A DNA stretch of 64,000 bases from Primula veris (lineage: Eukaryota > Streptophyta > Magnoliopsida > Ericales > Primulaceae): contig OY821750.1 in the NCBI GenBank assembly GCA_963682055.1, positions 11,348,501 to 11,412,500 of the forward strand, in the 5' to 3' direction. Below the pieces are notes generated by a model. That model saw nothing but the letters and a program-made list of their open reading frames with translations, was not told where the DNA came from and ran no database searches. A program made the position numbers and the translations under genes. This document shows, one piece after another, positions 1-13,332 of this stretch (its first letter is position 1; every line of letters starts with the position of its first letter).

Positions 1-548
1 TACAAAAGCACCATATGGTGTTTGGTACTTTTTTTTTTGTAATTATCAAAAGTATGGATTTTGATATTTCTCGAGGCAAAGTACATTTGTCACCTATGTA
101 GCACGATACCCCAATTTTATTTTATTTGAAGTATTGGATCCGGATATGTGGGGAATATGCCGATACTCTTATCGATACGCAAAATAGAGTATTGTTGACT
201 TTTTTAAGTGTGTGACTAATCCGATACTGGATATGGCACCGATACGTTCCGGGATATGTGGAGGTCAATATCATTTTTTTTCTGAAATTTGTTTTTTTTT
301 TGTTATAGTTACTATAAATCATATGCCTAACATTTAAAACTTAGAAAATTTCCATCAACTTTCTCCATAAATATGTAATACATACATAGATATTTTATAT
401 AACAGCTACATGATAACCAAAGAGTTCTTTTATCCAGCCCGATTATCTTTCAGTTTTTCTTCAAGTGTTTTGTAGCTTAATAATTTGTAGCCAGTAAGAA
501 CAATTTATAGCTAGTTTTGGCCAAGTTGTAGTTACTCTTGCTAAATTA

Positions 549-574
549 CACACACACACACACACACACACACA
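549..574 (+). repeat. (CA)13 microsatellite
   Basis: Uninterrupted CA dinucleotides, followed by short CATA/CGTACATA repeats up to about 595. Likely length-polymorphic. Confidence 0.95.
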
Positions 575-934
575 ATACGTACATACATACATACACAGAT
601 ATTATGACTTGCGTTGCGTGTCATTGCCGTATCGTAAATTTTTAAACTTTACCGTATCTCCGTATCTTGCGGACAAGGTGCAACATAGCTTGTCACCTAC
701 ATTTACACTACCATCAACTACTTTTTTCTATTCCCATAATATAAGTGACACTTATTTCTCTTTATCAAACACACATTTAGTTCTGTTTTAAAGCATACCG
801 TTTCACATCAATCAAAAAAATACACTTTTGTACTTCTAAGATACAACCAAACAACCTCATATGTATTTGGACAAGGTGCTTTTGTCTTGTATAATTTTAG
901 AGAATCTATAGTTATATATGCACGATGTTTTAAA

Positions 935-1015
935 GGACGACCTAGGCAGCAGCCTAGGCGGTGATTAGGCGCTAGGCAGGGACTAGGCGTGTAGACGTTG
1001 GGCAGACCTAGGCGG
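935..1015. repeat. CTAGGC-rich cluster
   Basis: The hexamer CTAGGC recurs about six times in 80 bases, mixed with TTAGGC variants, in a locally GC-rich patch surrounded by AT-rich DNA. Similar CCTAGGCG clusters are familiar from plant interspersed repeats, but I cannot assign a family. Confidence 0.5.
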
Positions 1016-1388
1016 GACAATAAGCGTTATATTTACTTTCTATTTTTTTCAATTTTGGCAGTCCAATTTTAATGGACATATTTTACACGAACAGGGGGCA
1101 AATCATTTAGATTCTTATCTGTTGCTCCTCCTTTAATATAAAATTTTATTCAATGTAAAATTTATAATAATGATTTCGCAAATGTAATAAAAAAAGATCC
1201 CATTAACAAAAAAATGTCGGTTCTCTTTTTGATTAGTAATTCATTGCTATTTCTGTTTGAATCTGCATTTATTGACCTCCACATTTTAAACTATGGTCCA
1301 TCAGGGGTTCTCGGAGAAAAGAATTGAATAGGTTTTTTATTCTTTATTTTTGTAGTGGTATTGATTAATTGTTTTCAATCTTGTCCAG

Positions 1389-4300
1389 CATCGTGTTGAG
1401 ACTGAGCGTGGTAGGGTACAGTTTCTGTGGAATTTTTCTAAGCCAATAAAAATGGAAAAAGATTTTGATTCCACCAGTGAAAAAGAATGTGCAGTGTGCT
1501 TTTTTGATTTGCATTTATTTGCGGTTGGGTGTCACTGTTCTCCAAATAGATACACGTGTTTATATCACACGAAACAGTTGTGTTCCTGTCCTTGGAGCGT
1601 CAAATCGTGTCTTTATCGGTACAATGTGGATGAACTAAATGTTTTTGCCGAAGCTTTGGAAGGAAAATTGAGTGCAATACACAAATGGGCGAAAGAAGAC
1701 CTTGGTTTGGTCTTGAGTTCTTATATCTCGAAAGATAAAGGGCTTATCGGTGATTCATCTCATTCATTGGAAAGACCCGAAATTGGAAAAATGTGTCAGC
1801 AACCCGCTATTTCGTCCTTGGAAGACATGGCAGGGAAAGAAGGCTCAGAAGGTAAAACGAAAGAGATGTCATGTCAGCATGCCACTGTGATAGAAAAACC
1901 AAGAGTGGCATCGCATAATATGGATAATTGTACTTCCCAGATCACCAAAGTAAAAGATGAATCTGAAGTTAAAAAGCCTTCATATCAAATAAAGGATAAT
2001 ATTATACTTTTAAGTGATGACGAGGGTGAAGAGGTCAGTGCGTCTGGTTCGGTGAGTGTTAGTGCTTCTAATAAAGACTCGAAAGCGCCCAATATTGTGA
2101 ACAATGAAACGGTAAAATGCGAAAAGGATTTAGATATGTTACCGGATGAAGAAAATAACAAAAATTCCTCTATGGTTTCTTCCAACTCGAATACATGTAA
2201 ACATGATCAAGGCTCGTCGAATATTGGTGGAGATGTAATTACAAATACTGAGAAAAGCAAGAATTCTGGAATATTACCAGGTGTACAAAATAATATTGAT
2301 AGGTGTATTCGTCAAAAGGGCCCTCGTATTGCAAAGGTAGTTCGAAGAATCAACAGCCAAGTTGAGCCTTTAGATTATGGGGCTGTGTGTTCGGGAAATT
2401 CATGGTGCAACAGTCGTGCCATTTTCCCAAAGGGTATGTTGCATTTTTCTAAAGATATTACCAAAGGATATTTCGTGTTCAAATGATTTTTAACTTTGCC
2501 ATTTTTTACCTATCTATGCAGGGTTCAAAAGTCGTGTTAGGTATATAAGTGTGTTGGATCCAACAAATATGTGTTATTATATTTCACAAATTCTTGATGC
2601 TGGGAAAGATGGACCTCTCTTTATGGTATGCTTTAATTGGTGATTAATAGATAGTTGATAGTAGTTGTTTGTTTTTAACCTATTATTATTACTTGTCCAT
2701 TAATACCTTTTTACTGTAGAAGTCTAATTATCACAATTTTAACGGAGGTGGCACTTACGATCTGCTAAAAATATTAGCAAAGACTTCTTCTGAAAAATTT
2801 AACTAATTATGAAGAACTTAAAATATTCCATATCCTCGACATGTTATTTAGTGAGCTATGCAGATGCAGTATCAATTTGAGATTGCGCAATACTTAAAAA
2901 TGAGGAGTTAATTCATTTTAATCCCCAAACTTTGGTCTTTGACTCATTTTTTTTTATTTATATACTTTTCTATTGAACCGTTTTAGTCCTTGAACTTACA
3001 AGTTATGCAACCATTGCCTCTAAACAGCCATAAAACCTAGCATCTTTAGTTTACCTTCACATTATTATTTTCTTTAATATAGCGGTAATATGTTTTCTTG
3101 CCAAACTTCATGTCTGATTTCTACTTGAAGTTGATTAATAGAAGTAATACTAATTATAATTATATATCATATTCTTTAATTTAATGTGAAAACGGCGTTA
3201 GATTTTAGGACGTATACAGTTTGTAAAGATAAGGGGCTAAGACTGTGAAGTACAAAAGTATAGGGACAAAAGTGAAAGATGGAGTTGAGTTTAAGAACTA
3301 AACTGAAATTAGCCATACTTCTGCCTTTTAACTATATAAGTTAATGGGTTTTTTTTAATGCACAAGTTGTTTGAAACAGACCTTATTATTTATGTTTTTA
3401 CTTGTTTCCAGGTTTCACTAGAGCACTGCTCAACTGAAGTATTTATTCATACATCACCTCTAAAATGCTGGGATATGGTCAGAGAGAGAGTGAACCATGA
3501 GATCGCCAAGCAACTAAAATTGGGAACAAAAAAGCTTCCGCCACTGCAGCCCCCAGGGAGCCTCGATGGGATTGAAATGTTTGGCCTTTCAACCCCCGCG
3601 ATTTTGCAGGTAAACTTGTCGCGGCAATAATATCTTATATTGTGACTAATTTTACTGGTTCATTTTGTTATAGAATCTACCATAGGATAAATTCCATGCA
3701 GTCTGTCAATTAATGGAGTCTTTCTCTTATAGAATTAGTAGGACTTCCCTTCATTCATCTGTTTTTCAAAACCGTTGAATCACTGGCACTATGCAGTGTA
3801 GTCCTTATGGTCAAATACACGCTCTTGTTTCAAATAATGAATGCTAAAATATTTTTAAAGAGAAAAAACAGCTTGAGGTTAATGTACTCGAAAGAAATGG
3901 ATATAACAAAATCCCGAATTCTTTTGCATCTTCACATATGGGGAACGTTGAATAGCTATTTTGTTTTACTGATCTTAGGTTGGTTTCCTACTCAACTGTC
4001 TACATAGTTTAGCAACTTGAGGAGTAATCTCTTCGCTCGATATATTTCATACCTTTGATTATTCTTTTTTTGCTTTATCCAAATTATCAAACAACCGAAC
4101 TCATCAGATTAGTGTGTTGTTTTGCTTATCATTGGTGCTTATACTGGAACCGTTAGATGGTTTGATTTTTTTATTTTGAGTCTGTGTATAGTATTTACTA
4201 TTACTATAAAGTGATTTTGAAAACCAGTTTAGTGGTGTCAGAAGAGAACACGATTACTTAATATATACTATAATGTGATATGCTTCTTTATGGTTTGGGC

Positions 4301-4670
4301 ATTGTAATCTTCTGTCTGTCTCCCTTAACAAAAATAGGGTCTCATTTCTTTCTCTTGCCATTTATAAATCTTCTTGAATTATGGACAGGTTATTCAGAAG
4401 ATGGACAGTGATCGAATGTGTACGGATTACTGGGAACACCTCCCCATGTCGAATTACCCACAATCTCAACCTGAGAAGAATACTACAATTCCAAAAACAG
4501 AAATTCAAAATGATCACAATGGTTTGGAATCAAATCTCAGTGGCCTTTTAAAGAAAGCAAACTTGGAAGAATTACAAGCTCTACGTTCAGTTCTAAATGG
4601 TGGCACTTCCCCAGATCGAACAGTTGTTAGCAAGCTTCTTCACCAAGAGATTAACAAGCGGTGGAGATGA
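1389..4670 (+). CDS. JmjC-type H3K4 demethylase, JMJ14/15/16/18 group, C-terminal half (partial)
   Basis: Four exons, 1389-2433, 2522-2625, 3412-3609 and 4389-4670, join in frame with GT/AG borders and give 542 residues ending at TGA 4668-4670. Residues about 30-75 form a C5HC2 zinc finger (CAVC, GCHC, CLYH, CSC). A charged linker follows with ILLSDDEGEE near 190. FYRN (VEPLDYGAVCSGNSWC) spans exons 1-2 and FYRC (VSLEHCSTEVFIHTSPLKCW) exon 3. The tail ends in a conserved-looking helix, LLKKANLEELQALRSVL. Finger plus FYRN/FYRC without PHD or ARID is the plant KDM5-like layout; in characterised members the upstream JmjC domain removes methyl groups from H3K4 in chromatin. JmjN and JmjC are not in the window, so activity cannot be judged. 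Which paralogue it is remains open. Confidence 0.92.
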
Positions 4671-5760
4671 CCAATTATCTCCTCTGCTAAATCTAGAAAT
4701 ATTTCTGTCTATATTGTCTTGACCATTTTTTGCCACTTGGTGTTGATCGTTTTTTGCCCAGTCCGGACTTGTTTTATCATGAGTTCCACAGTTGTAACTT
4801 TTATACTTGTATCCACGTTCACTGTGGATAAAAGGTAGGGAAAAAGGTACAGTAGGTTCTAGTTGTTTTTCTGTTTTGAGGGAGTTAGATAATATACTAT
4901 ACTTGTATAAATGTTGTACCCATGTGGCAGAGTACAGTGTTAATATTTCCATGAGCTATATATACTTGCTTTTCGCTGTCTGTTACAGTAGAAATTATCT
5001 ATTGCATTTGGTTGGCGAGCTTACTAGCCGAGCCTTGTTATTTTTTAGACTTGACAGATTTAGAAGTTTTAGCGGGTGAATCCGACTTTTCGGGGTCTTG
5101 AATACGTCATTTAATTTGTTTAAAAGTTGCAACAGAATCCCTTAGCCCACTACGTACTAGAAGTTGTTGAAGATTATTATTCATCTTTTTGAAAGAGGAA
5201 GTATTAATTACTTGTTTGGGAACTGGACTGGTTTCATTCGAGGAAGCTAGCAAAATGAGGCACAAACACGCTCGATCAATTTTATAACTAAGCTTTATGT
5301 AGTTATAAAAAAAAGTAATTTATTTCACCTAGTTAATAATCTAATTTGAAGTATTACATTTTTTTTTCAGGGCAATGATTCTTATTTCTCTTTCTTTTTT
5401 TCCCACGAACAGTATTCTGTTTTCAATTAGATGCAATTTCTTAAACAGCTCCTGCAGCTGCTAGCAACAAAATTGGTTGCGAAAATAGTTAATTAAAGAG
5501 TTATTTTCCAAGTCGGTAGCTTTGTCACCTGAACTCCAAAAAGCCCAACAAATAAAGTAATTGCATTTACAATAAAAAAGCGATAATAAGCTTTCTAGGA
5601 TTCTCATAAATTACAATAGTAACAATTGATACAGCAACGGAATACATCCCCCTATGGCGAAATATAAATAATAGGACTTACAAATACAAAGAATCATCAT
5701 TCTCAATGCTAAATGATGGGAGCAGGGTAAAGTATATACGAGTATAGGCCAAAAACATTT
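4671..5760. other. Convergent intergenic region
   Basis: This lies between the stop codon of the JmjC gene (+) and that of the isomerase gene (-), so it must hold both 3' UTRs and their poly(A) sites. The sequence is AT-rich and I see no coding exon. Small open frames at 4593-4952 and 4807-5079 have no recognisable domain. Confidence 0.7.
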
Positions 5761-8700
5761 TCACAAGCCGGAGGAGACCAATCCATGTAGAGTAACAATA
5801 CCAATCAATACATTTTCGTCATTAATAACAGGCAAAAACTGCACAGGAGATGGCGCTGACTCCATCTTCTGCATTGCTTCAACCGCCATTGCATCTGGAC
5901 TAATCGTCCTTGGGCTCCTGTAAATATATCAAGCAGGGTTAGCAATATATAGTTATTACTTATTATCACTAAAGAAATAAAAACTATTCAAATACAAGAA
6001 TGCAATCAAAGGGTCAGACAAATGACATTCCAAGACTGAACAATGAATGTGTCATGAAGATTAAAGATTTTCAGTCTCTTGATATTTTTTTTTCAAGTTC
6101 AATCTTCTGGGTTGATAAGCATCATGAGCACAGAAGAGTGATAACAGAAAGACAACGGAGGGTCTCGGTTAATTACAAACTCACCAAAAAGCTTTGGAAA
6201 CGCCTAGGCACTAGTGTAGCCACTAAAAATAACTTCTCGCACTCAAGGAGAGGAACAAAACAAAACCTAACACCAGTTATCCAAACACACATCAATCTCC
6301 TCTCCGGTTATAATATTTTAAACCAGCACTTGTTTTATTTCAATCCCCTGGTTATCTTGATCTTATAAAATAAAATATATGTCATGTTTGTTGAAAACAT
6401 TAGATATAATTGTCACTCTGAGGCACTATACGGCTCCAAGTTTCCAACCTCTACGAATCCATGACACAAGGTTTGGACTTTCATTCAATTATTTCCATTA
6501 GCTACAGGAGTAAACGTATTCAAAACTTCCAGCAAACTTCAAACTCAAAGGCACAAGCTCAGATTTGTGTATTTACTCAAACAACGGACAAATTTATAAA
6601 TATCACTACTAATACGGTTAACATATTCAAACTTGGCTTGACCAATGATACAAGCAAGTGGTAATTCCTGTAAAATTATAGAGCTTTTATTTAATACGTA
6701 TAAAAGAAAAATTACCTGTTGCACATCTCTCCCACGCTGAGTTTGAATATACCCTCCCCACTAGCCTTCAATGTTCGACGAAGATCACCATCAGTGAAAG
6801 TACCAATGAGGTTATAACATTCGTCTATAACGAGTAGGCACCCACATCCTTTGCTAGTTAGCTCTACTAACTGATCCATTATCATATCCCCTTCTCTGCA
6901 AACTGGAAGTTCCTCTTGCTTTTTCATTACATCCTTCACCTGCATAAACAAGAAAGAAAATAAATAAATAAATAAATATATGCATTCCAACCAATCCGAT
7001 TCGTAAGGATTTAGCTGTACTACTTATTCTTTTTCAATACTTTCCTTCAATCTCCTCTGTCTGATGCAGCTGTAATCGATTTATATATTTTTATTTTAGT
7101 TGACTGAAAGATGTCTTTATATCTAAAAAAGGTTGTCTTTAAAAGGGGTTGTGAACTGTGTCCTTTTTCAATGTATGTCGTTTAGAATTCCAAAAGTAGT
7201 GTCCTTTATATTAGACTAAGATAGAACTTCTCTGTAACATAAAAATCAGTTCAGGGTTGAAATAAATAGAGTTTGGTACTCTTTAATTTTTGAGTTACAC
7301 ATAAACACTCAAAGACCCTTCTTAGGTAAGTAAAAGATCCATCTTTGATTATGGTTAGATCTATTTTAAATTTCAAAAAAGGGTGGATTTCGAAATTTAT
7401 ATCCAACTTAAATTAGGGTTTGGCATCCTACATCACTGCTATTTTTTTTCATTCTACTAGTCTGACTCTCGTGTAATACTTAAAAGGTGATGTATAAGGT
7501 AATATAGATTAGAGAGGGAACGATTCTAAATTCATAACTGGAAAAAAGCTGAGTGTAAATCAATTGAGTTACGTCTGTTAGGAGGATATTTCTTCAGTAC
7601 CAAGTATCACGAATCTGACATTAATAGACAAACAAACACCCACACAACAATGTTAATCTACTATCTTTGGTTTGTGTATAAGGAGCAGTGTTTTCCTTCA
7701 GTTAGCAAGATAAATGAAACAGTAAAACAGACATGTCTGGCCGATCATGATTCATGAGTAGTAATCAAGATAATGTCCAAAGAAAAGTCAATTAACACCC
7801 ATCATTCTATAATGTATACATACTGAGATGTGTTAACTCTGTTATTCCTGATCAGAAACAAGAAACACATTCACAATCCATATTTAGGATCAGATACACT
7901 GTAAACTAAAGGCGAAATCTAAGGTATCTCCAGTTGATTGCCTTTTCACAATTTACTGACCAGAACCACATAAGCACTTCACTAAGTAAGTAGTACTCAG
8001 AGCAAGTTCATAACTAAAAGGCCAAAAACTGGTAAACCCATCAAAGTTGTTTAGTTTTCGTGAACGACATGACCCAAGTGATTATGGATATCACAAGTGA
8101 AAATAGAAACACAAATGCAGGAACTCAATGTATAATGACATCAAATAGATTGACAAAACTAATTCACCACTTTCATAAGCACTAGATCTATCTGAACTTT
8201 CATTAAATCTACACTAAAAACTAAAACTTCTGAAACTGCCAGCTTGCCCAGGACCACATTAAAAAAGAGATAATAAAAGTTTTAAACACTAATGTATCAT
8301 CTGAAAATTTTATTTTGTACATCAACCTAAAAAAAAAAGTAGCTATACATACCCAGAGACTACATTTTTTGGCGTTTTAGTATACTTGGCGTACCAAAAA
8401 GCAAACAGTCATAGGTTGGAAAACTGATACTTAAAAACAAAAAATTCTATACACTAATTATGAATATCTTCGCTATAGTATCACATTTTTCCTACTTCAG
8501 TATTTTATTTCCCTGTGTGGTGTGCAACAGCAAATACAATGTTAGGTAGGGCACTCATTGTTAAATTTTATAGGTTGATGTACAAAATCAAGATCTAATA
8601 ATATACTTTAGTACTATCTCACCTTGAAGATCAAGCTCTTCCCAATCCTCCCAGCAGGATGATTTGCCGCGTACTCATCCTTGGTCAGATTTCTCGCGCT

Positions 8701-11700
8701 CATCAATGCAATAGCCACGGTGTCACCAAAAACCATTTGTATCGCCGTAGAAGTTACCGGCGCTAGATCAAATGGGCATAATTCTCTCTCTAAAGGCAAA
8801 TGCACATTCAAATCGCACAGTTTCGTCAAGCAGTTCGATTCGCTTGAGGTCACCGAGATCAAATAAGCCCCTTTTGCCCTTGCACATGGAACTAGCCTCA
8901 ACAACTCCTCGGTATTTCCACTTTTACTCAAAAGAACCTGTTACGAAAAAAAGGGAAAATGGATTTGAAATGGTGTTTTTGCAATTTATATAGCCGCTAA
9001 TAGGAATCACAAATGTGCCAAGTCATTTTCAAACTGAAAGTCGTGATAAGAAATTATAAGTAAACTCCAATTATTTCCAATACCCACAAAATAAACTAAC
9101 CCAAACAAAACATTGATCATAAAGTGTTACTAGAAGACGTAACAAATGGGGTTCAAATCCTAATAAAACCCAAACATTTAACATAAAATTAGACAGTAAT
9201 AACAAATGAAGATTAATTAAAAAAAAAAACACTAAATCAATAAATTTACTATTCCCAAAGATATAATGAAAAGTGTTACGCACAATGTCATGCACACACC
9301 CATAGCATGTTCAGCTCATTTGAGGCTGAGAAAAGGCTTTGACTCGTCCATCTTAAGTTTTTTCAGGCGAACACAGCAACAAAACAATCAGTAATCTAGT
9401 TGGCAATGAATCCTATACATATATGCAACGAATACTTCCATAAATGTTTTAAACTCAGAAGTAATGCCATCAAAATTCAAAATTGGTAAAAAAAGTTACT
9501 GTCAAATCAATTACATATTTACACACATGGCCTTTTTTGGATTCAGCTTTTCAAACCCAGTTTTCTTCATATCATATTGCCTTTTTTGGTTGTAGCTTTT
9601 AGACTCAAATTTGTTGCTTAAAAGCTATGCTTTCTCATATTGAGCAGCTTTAAAGCTGAGGTTTTCTGGTTTCCTGGCCTGAAGAAAACAAGAAACTTTA
9701 AGCCCTATTAACCAAGCTCTTTTCTCAACCTCAAAAGATCCAACTTATTACTTAAAAAAACCTCCAATCAAAGAAGACCTGTAGTAGCACTCCTAAAACA
9801 ATGAGGAAAAATCATAACCCAATCCAATCTGGAAAAGACATTTCAAAATACAATAATCGAAAGATCTGGCAAAACCCAGAAGATTCTCCATCTAGCATTT
9901 TCCTAAAAATATGGGGACAAAATCATAACAAACAATAATACAAAAGCACATTCCAAAATCCAATATACTTCCAATACCGAAATGAGCATATGAGATCAAG
10001 ATCCAATATACTTCATCGATAATTTCAGAACATAAACCTTGTAGATTATCAGGCTAAAACACAGAAAAGCTCAACCTTCAGGCTTATCAAGAACATGAAT
10101 AACCAGCTTTTAGGCATAACCAGAAAACTGTGTTTAAACCTGCAACCAGACAAGACCTATATATCTACATAATCTATCATCTCCCAAAACATATGAGGAT
10201 AAATCAGAACAAAATCCAATTAGAGGAAACACATTTTAAAATCCAAGAACCGAAATGATCATACAAAGAGGATATCCGCGTCCGTACAAGTATGGACCTT
10301 TTTGTAGTATTTTTTTCTAAAAAATTGGATAAAATCATAGCAAACCCTAATAATCCAAAAACACATATAAAGCTCAAAAACTTCCATAACAGAAACGATC
10401 ATACAAAATCAAAACTCCAGTTATACCAAGACATTATCTTTCTCTAGCATTTTCCTAAAACAAACAAGTATAAAATTGTAACAAACCCCATTTATCCAAA
10501 AACACATTCTAAAGTCTAATATACTTCCTTCCAAAACCAAAAAGATAATACAAAATCAAGATCTGGTTGGTACCAATGCAGTATCTTTGTCTAGCATTTT
10601 CCTAACAGAAATGGAGACAAAACCCAATTATCCAAAAAAACACATTTCTAAATCCAATATGCTTCCATGACCGAAAAGATCATATGAAATCAAGATCGGG
10701 TTTGTCAAAGATGGCGTCTTTGTGTAGCATTTTCCTAAAACGAATGGAAACAAAATCGTAAGAAACTCCAATTATCCATGAAACACATATCAAAACCAAA
10801 ATTACCTTTAGCTAAAATGATCAGATCAAATTGAGATCTGAGTTCCTACCAAGAGTTAGTCTGTATCTAGCATTTTCCTAAAACAAATGGAGATACAAAT
10901 CGTAAAAAAAAAAACTCAATAAGTAATAATCTGAAAACACCCAAAATCCCAGTAGCTTTAGACCGACCCTATGAACCAAGCATTTGTCTCAACCTCAGAT
11001 AATCCATCTTATTTTCTTAAAAGCTGAAGCCAAACAAGCCCATAATCAAGCATTCTCTTCAACCTAATGAGATCAAATATGCAACGAAATGTAATAATCC
11101 AAACCAAAGTTTCTAAATCCAATCTACTTACAGAACTGATAAGATCATACCAAAATAAAGATATAGGTCTATCTATACCAAGACTGTGTCTTTGTCTAGC
11201 AACTTCCTAAAACAAATGGAGACAAAATCGTGGTATACCCCATTTATCCAAAAAAACTCATTTCAAAATCAATATATTTTCAAAACCAAAATGACCGTAG
11301 ACAATCAAAATCAAGTTAATACAAAGACGGTATCTTTCTCTAGCATTTTCCTCAAACAAATGGAGACAAAATTGTTACGAACCTCAATTATTCAAAAAAA
11401 AAAATCATTCTAAAGTCCAATATACTTCTAAAACCTAAAAAAAAAGATCATACGAAATCGAGATCCGGGTCCATGCCAAGATGGTGTCTTTCTCTATCAT
11501 TTTCCTACAACAAATAGGAATACAAAATCATAACAAAATCCAAAAACACCCAAAATTCTTAGAATCTTCCAGCCCTGTGAACCACCTTTTTTTCCCAACT
11601 TCAAATAACCCATCTTATTTGCATAAAACATGCAGTCAAACAAGCTAACAATCTAGCATTCTCCTAAACCTATATAGGATCAAATTGGAACGAAATGCAA

Positions 11701-13332
11701 TAATCCAAAACGACATTTCCAAATCCAATCTTCTTCCAAAACCGAATTGGTCATACAAAATCAAAATCAGGGACTATAATTACCAAGATTGTGTCTTTCT
11801 CCATAACCAAAAACAGGCCAGCTTATTTCTTAAAATCTAAAGCCAAGTAAGCCTATAATCTCGCATTCCCCTCCACCTAATTAGGATCAAATCCTTAACC
11901 CAATCATGGTAAGCACATTCCAAAAAACAATATACATCCGAAACCGAAAAGACCAAACAAAATCAAGGTCCAATTCCAAACCAAGATGGTATCTTTCTCT
12001 AGCATTTTCCTAGAACAATCGTGACAAAACGTAATAATCTAAAAGCACATTCCAAAACCCAAAATTACTTCAAAAAAACAAAATCGAGATCAGGATTCCA
12101 TACCAAGACGGTATCTTTCTATAGCAATTTCCTAAAACAAATGGTGAAAAATCGTTACGAAACCAAATAATCCAAAATCACATTCCAAAAACCAAAATTA
12201 CTACAAAAAGACGAAACCGGGATCAGGATTCCGTACCAAGACGGTATCTTTCTCAATCATTTTCCTAGAACAAATGGTGAAAAATCGTCACAAAACCTAA
12301 TAATCCAAAACCACATTCCAAAACCTAAAATTACTTCAAAAAAACAGAAACCGAGGTCAGGATTCCGTACCAAGACAGTATCTTTCTCTAGCATTTTCCT
12401 AGAACAAATGGTGAAAAATCGTTTCAAAACCTAATAATGCAAAAGGCATATTCCAAAACCCAAAATTACTTCAAAAAAACAAAATTGAGATCATGATTCG
12501 TACCAAGACAGTATCTTTCTCTAGCATTTTCCTAGAACAAATGGTGAAAAATCGTTTCAAAATCTAATAATCCAAAAGGCATATTCCAAAACCCAAAATT
12601 ACTTCAAAAAAACAAAATCGAGATCATGATTCCGTACCAACACAGTATCTTTCTCTAGCATTTTCCTAGAACAAACGAGGATAAAATCATTACAAAATCT
12701 AATAATCCAAAAGCACATTCCAAAACCCAAAATTATTTCAAAAAAAAAAAAAAACTAAACGAAGATCCGGGTCCATACCAAGACTGTATCTTTCCCTAAC
12801 ATTTTCCTAGAACAAATGGTGAAAATCCGTTACGAAACCCAATAAGCCAAAAAAAACACAAAATTACTTCAAAAAAACAGAAACCAAGATGCCGAATCCG
12901 TACCAAGACGGTGTCTTTCTCTATCATTTTCCTAACACAAAAGGTGAAAAATCATCACAAAAACCTAACATCCAAGAACACAATCCAAAACCCAAAAATA
13001 AGTAAATAAATTGCGGTGCGTACCAAGACGGTGTCCTTTTCAAGAATGCCGATATCCCCATGAAGCGCATCAACCGGCGACAAGAACCCGGACCGGATCC
13101 CAAGGGAAACCAGCGTCTGTGAGATCTTCCTTGCCACAAACCCAGATTTCCCAACACCGGAAAACACAATGGTGCCCCTCGCATTCAAGAGGGTCTGTGT
13201 GAACTCGAGAGTTTTTGGTAACGAAAGGTTTTGAAAAAAGTGGTTAATAAGGCATTGTTGGGATTTGAAAAGGGTGTTTAATGAGTTTGGATCAATGGTT
13301 TTGGGAAGAGAGAGAGGTGGGAGAGACCCCAT
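5761..13332 (-). CDS. SETH3: Arabinose-5-phosphate isomerase (SIS plus two CBS domains)
   Basis: Exons on the minus strand are 13332-13024, 8937-8623, 6939-6716 and 5917-5761. All have GT/AG borders and join in frame to a 334-residue protein, close to bacterial KdsD and plant homologues. Exon 1 carries [13 protein letters not shown] (Lys62) and [10 protein letters not shown] (His91); exon 2 carries [10 protein letters not shown] (Glu113/114) and [14 protein letters not shown] (His196). These match the Lys, His, Glu and His of the KdsD active site. Exons 3-4 encode two CBS domains (VKDVMKK..., then [11 protein letters not shown]... to [10 protein letters not shown]). The enzyme interconverts ribulose 5-phosphate and arabinose 5-phosphate, the entry to KDO needed for rhamnogalacturonan II. 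No break is seen. Intron 1 is unusually long (4,086 bp) and repeat-filled. The start is the first ATG before the conserved region. Confidence 0.93.
9780..13020 (-). repeat. Degenerate tandem array in intron 1 containing copies of the exon-1 splice donor
   Basis: Units share, on +, TACCAAGACGGTATCTTTCT, then TAGCATTTTCCTA, then AACAAATGG, AATCCAAAA and CACATTCCAAAA. The TACCAAGAC-type word occurs near 10424, 10571, 10847, 11176, 11319, 11474, 11781, 11980, 12101, 12234, 12368, 12501, 12635, 12776 and 12901, and finally at 13021, the real exon-1/intron-1 junction. Spacing is 120-141 bp (mostly 133-134) from 11980 on and looser further from the exon. Read on -, each unit holds GATACCGTCTTG followed by GTACGG, nearly identical to the true donor. 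Homogeneity falls away from the exon, suggesting the array grew at the exon end. Confidence 0.85.

Larger units (their letters stand above)
1..1388 (+). other. Probable intron of the JmjC gene, rich in small repeats
   Basis: No exon is visible here. The first recognisable exon starts at 1389 after a pyrimidine-rich stretch ending in CAG, so this stretch is probably the 3' part of a long intron whose upstream exons (JmjN, JmjC) lie left of the window. Positions 120-260 and 600-670 are rich in GTATC/GATAC words, as in degenerate non-autonomous DNA elements, and 935-1015 repeats CTAGGC. That it is intron is inference; a truncated gene copy would look the same. Confidence 0.55.
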
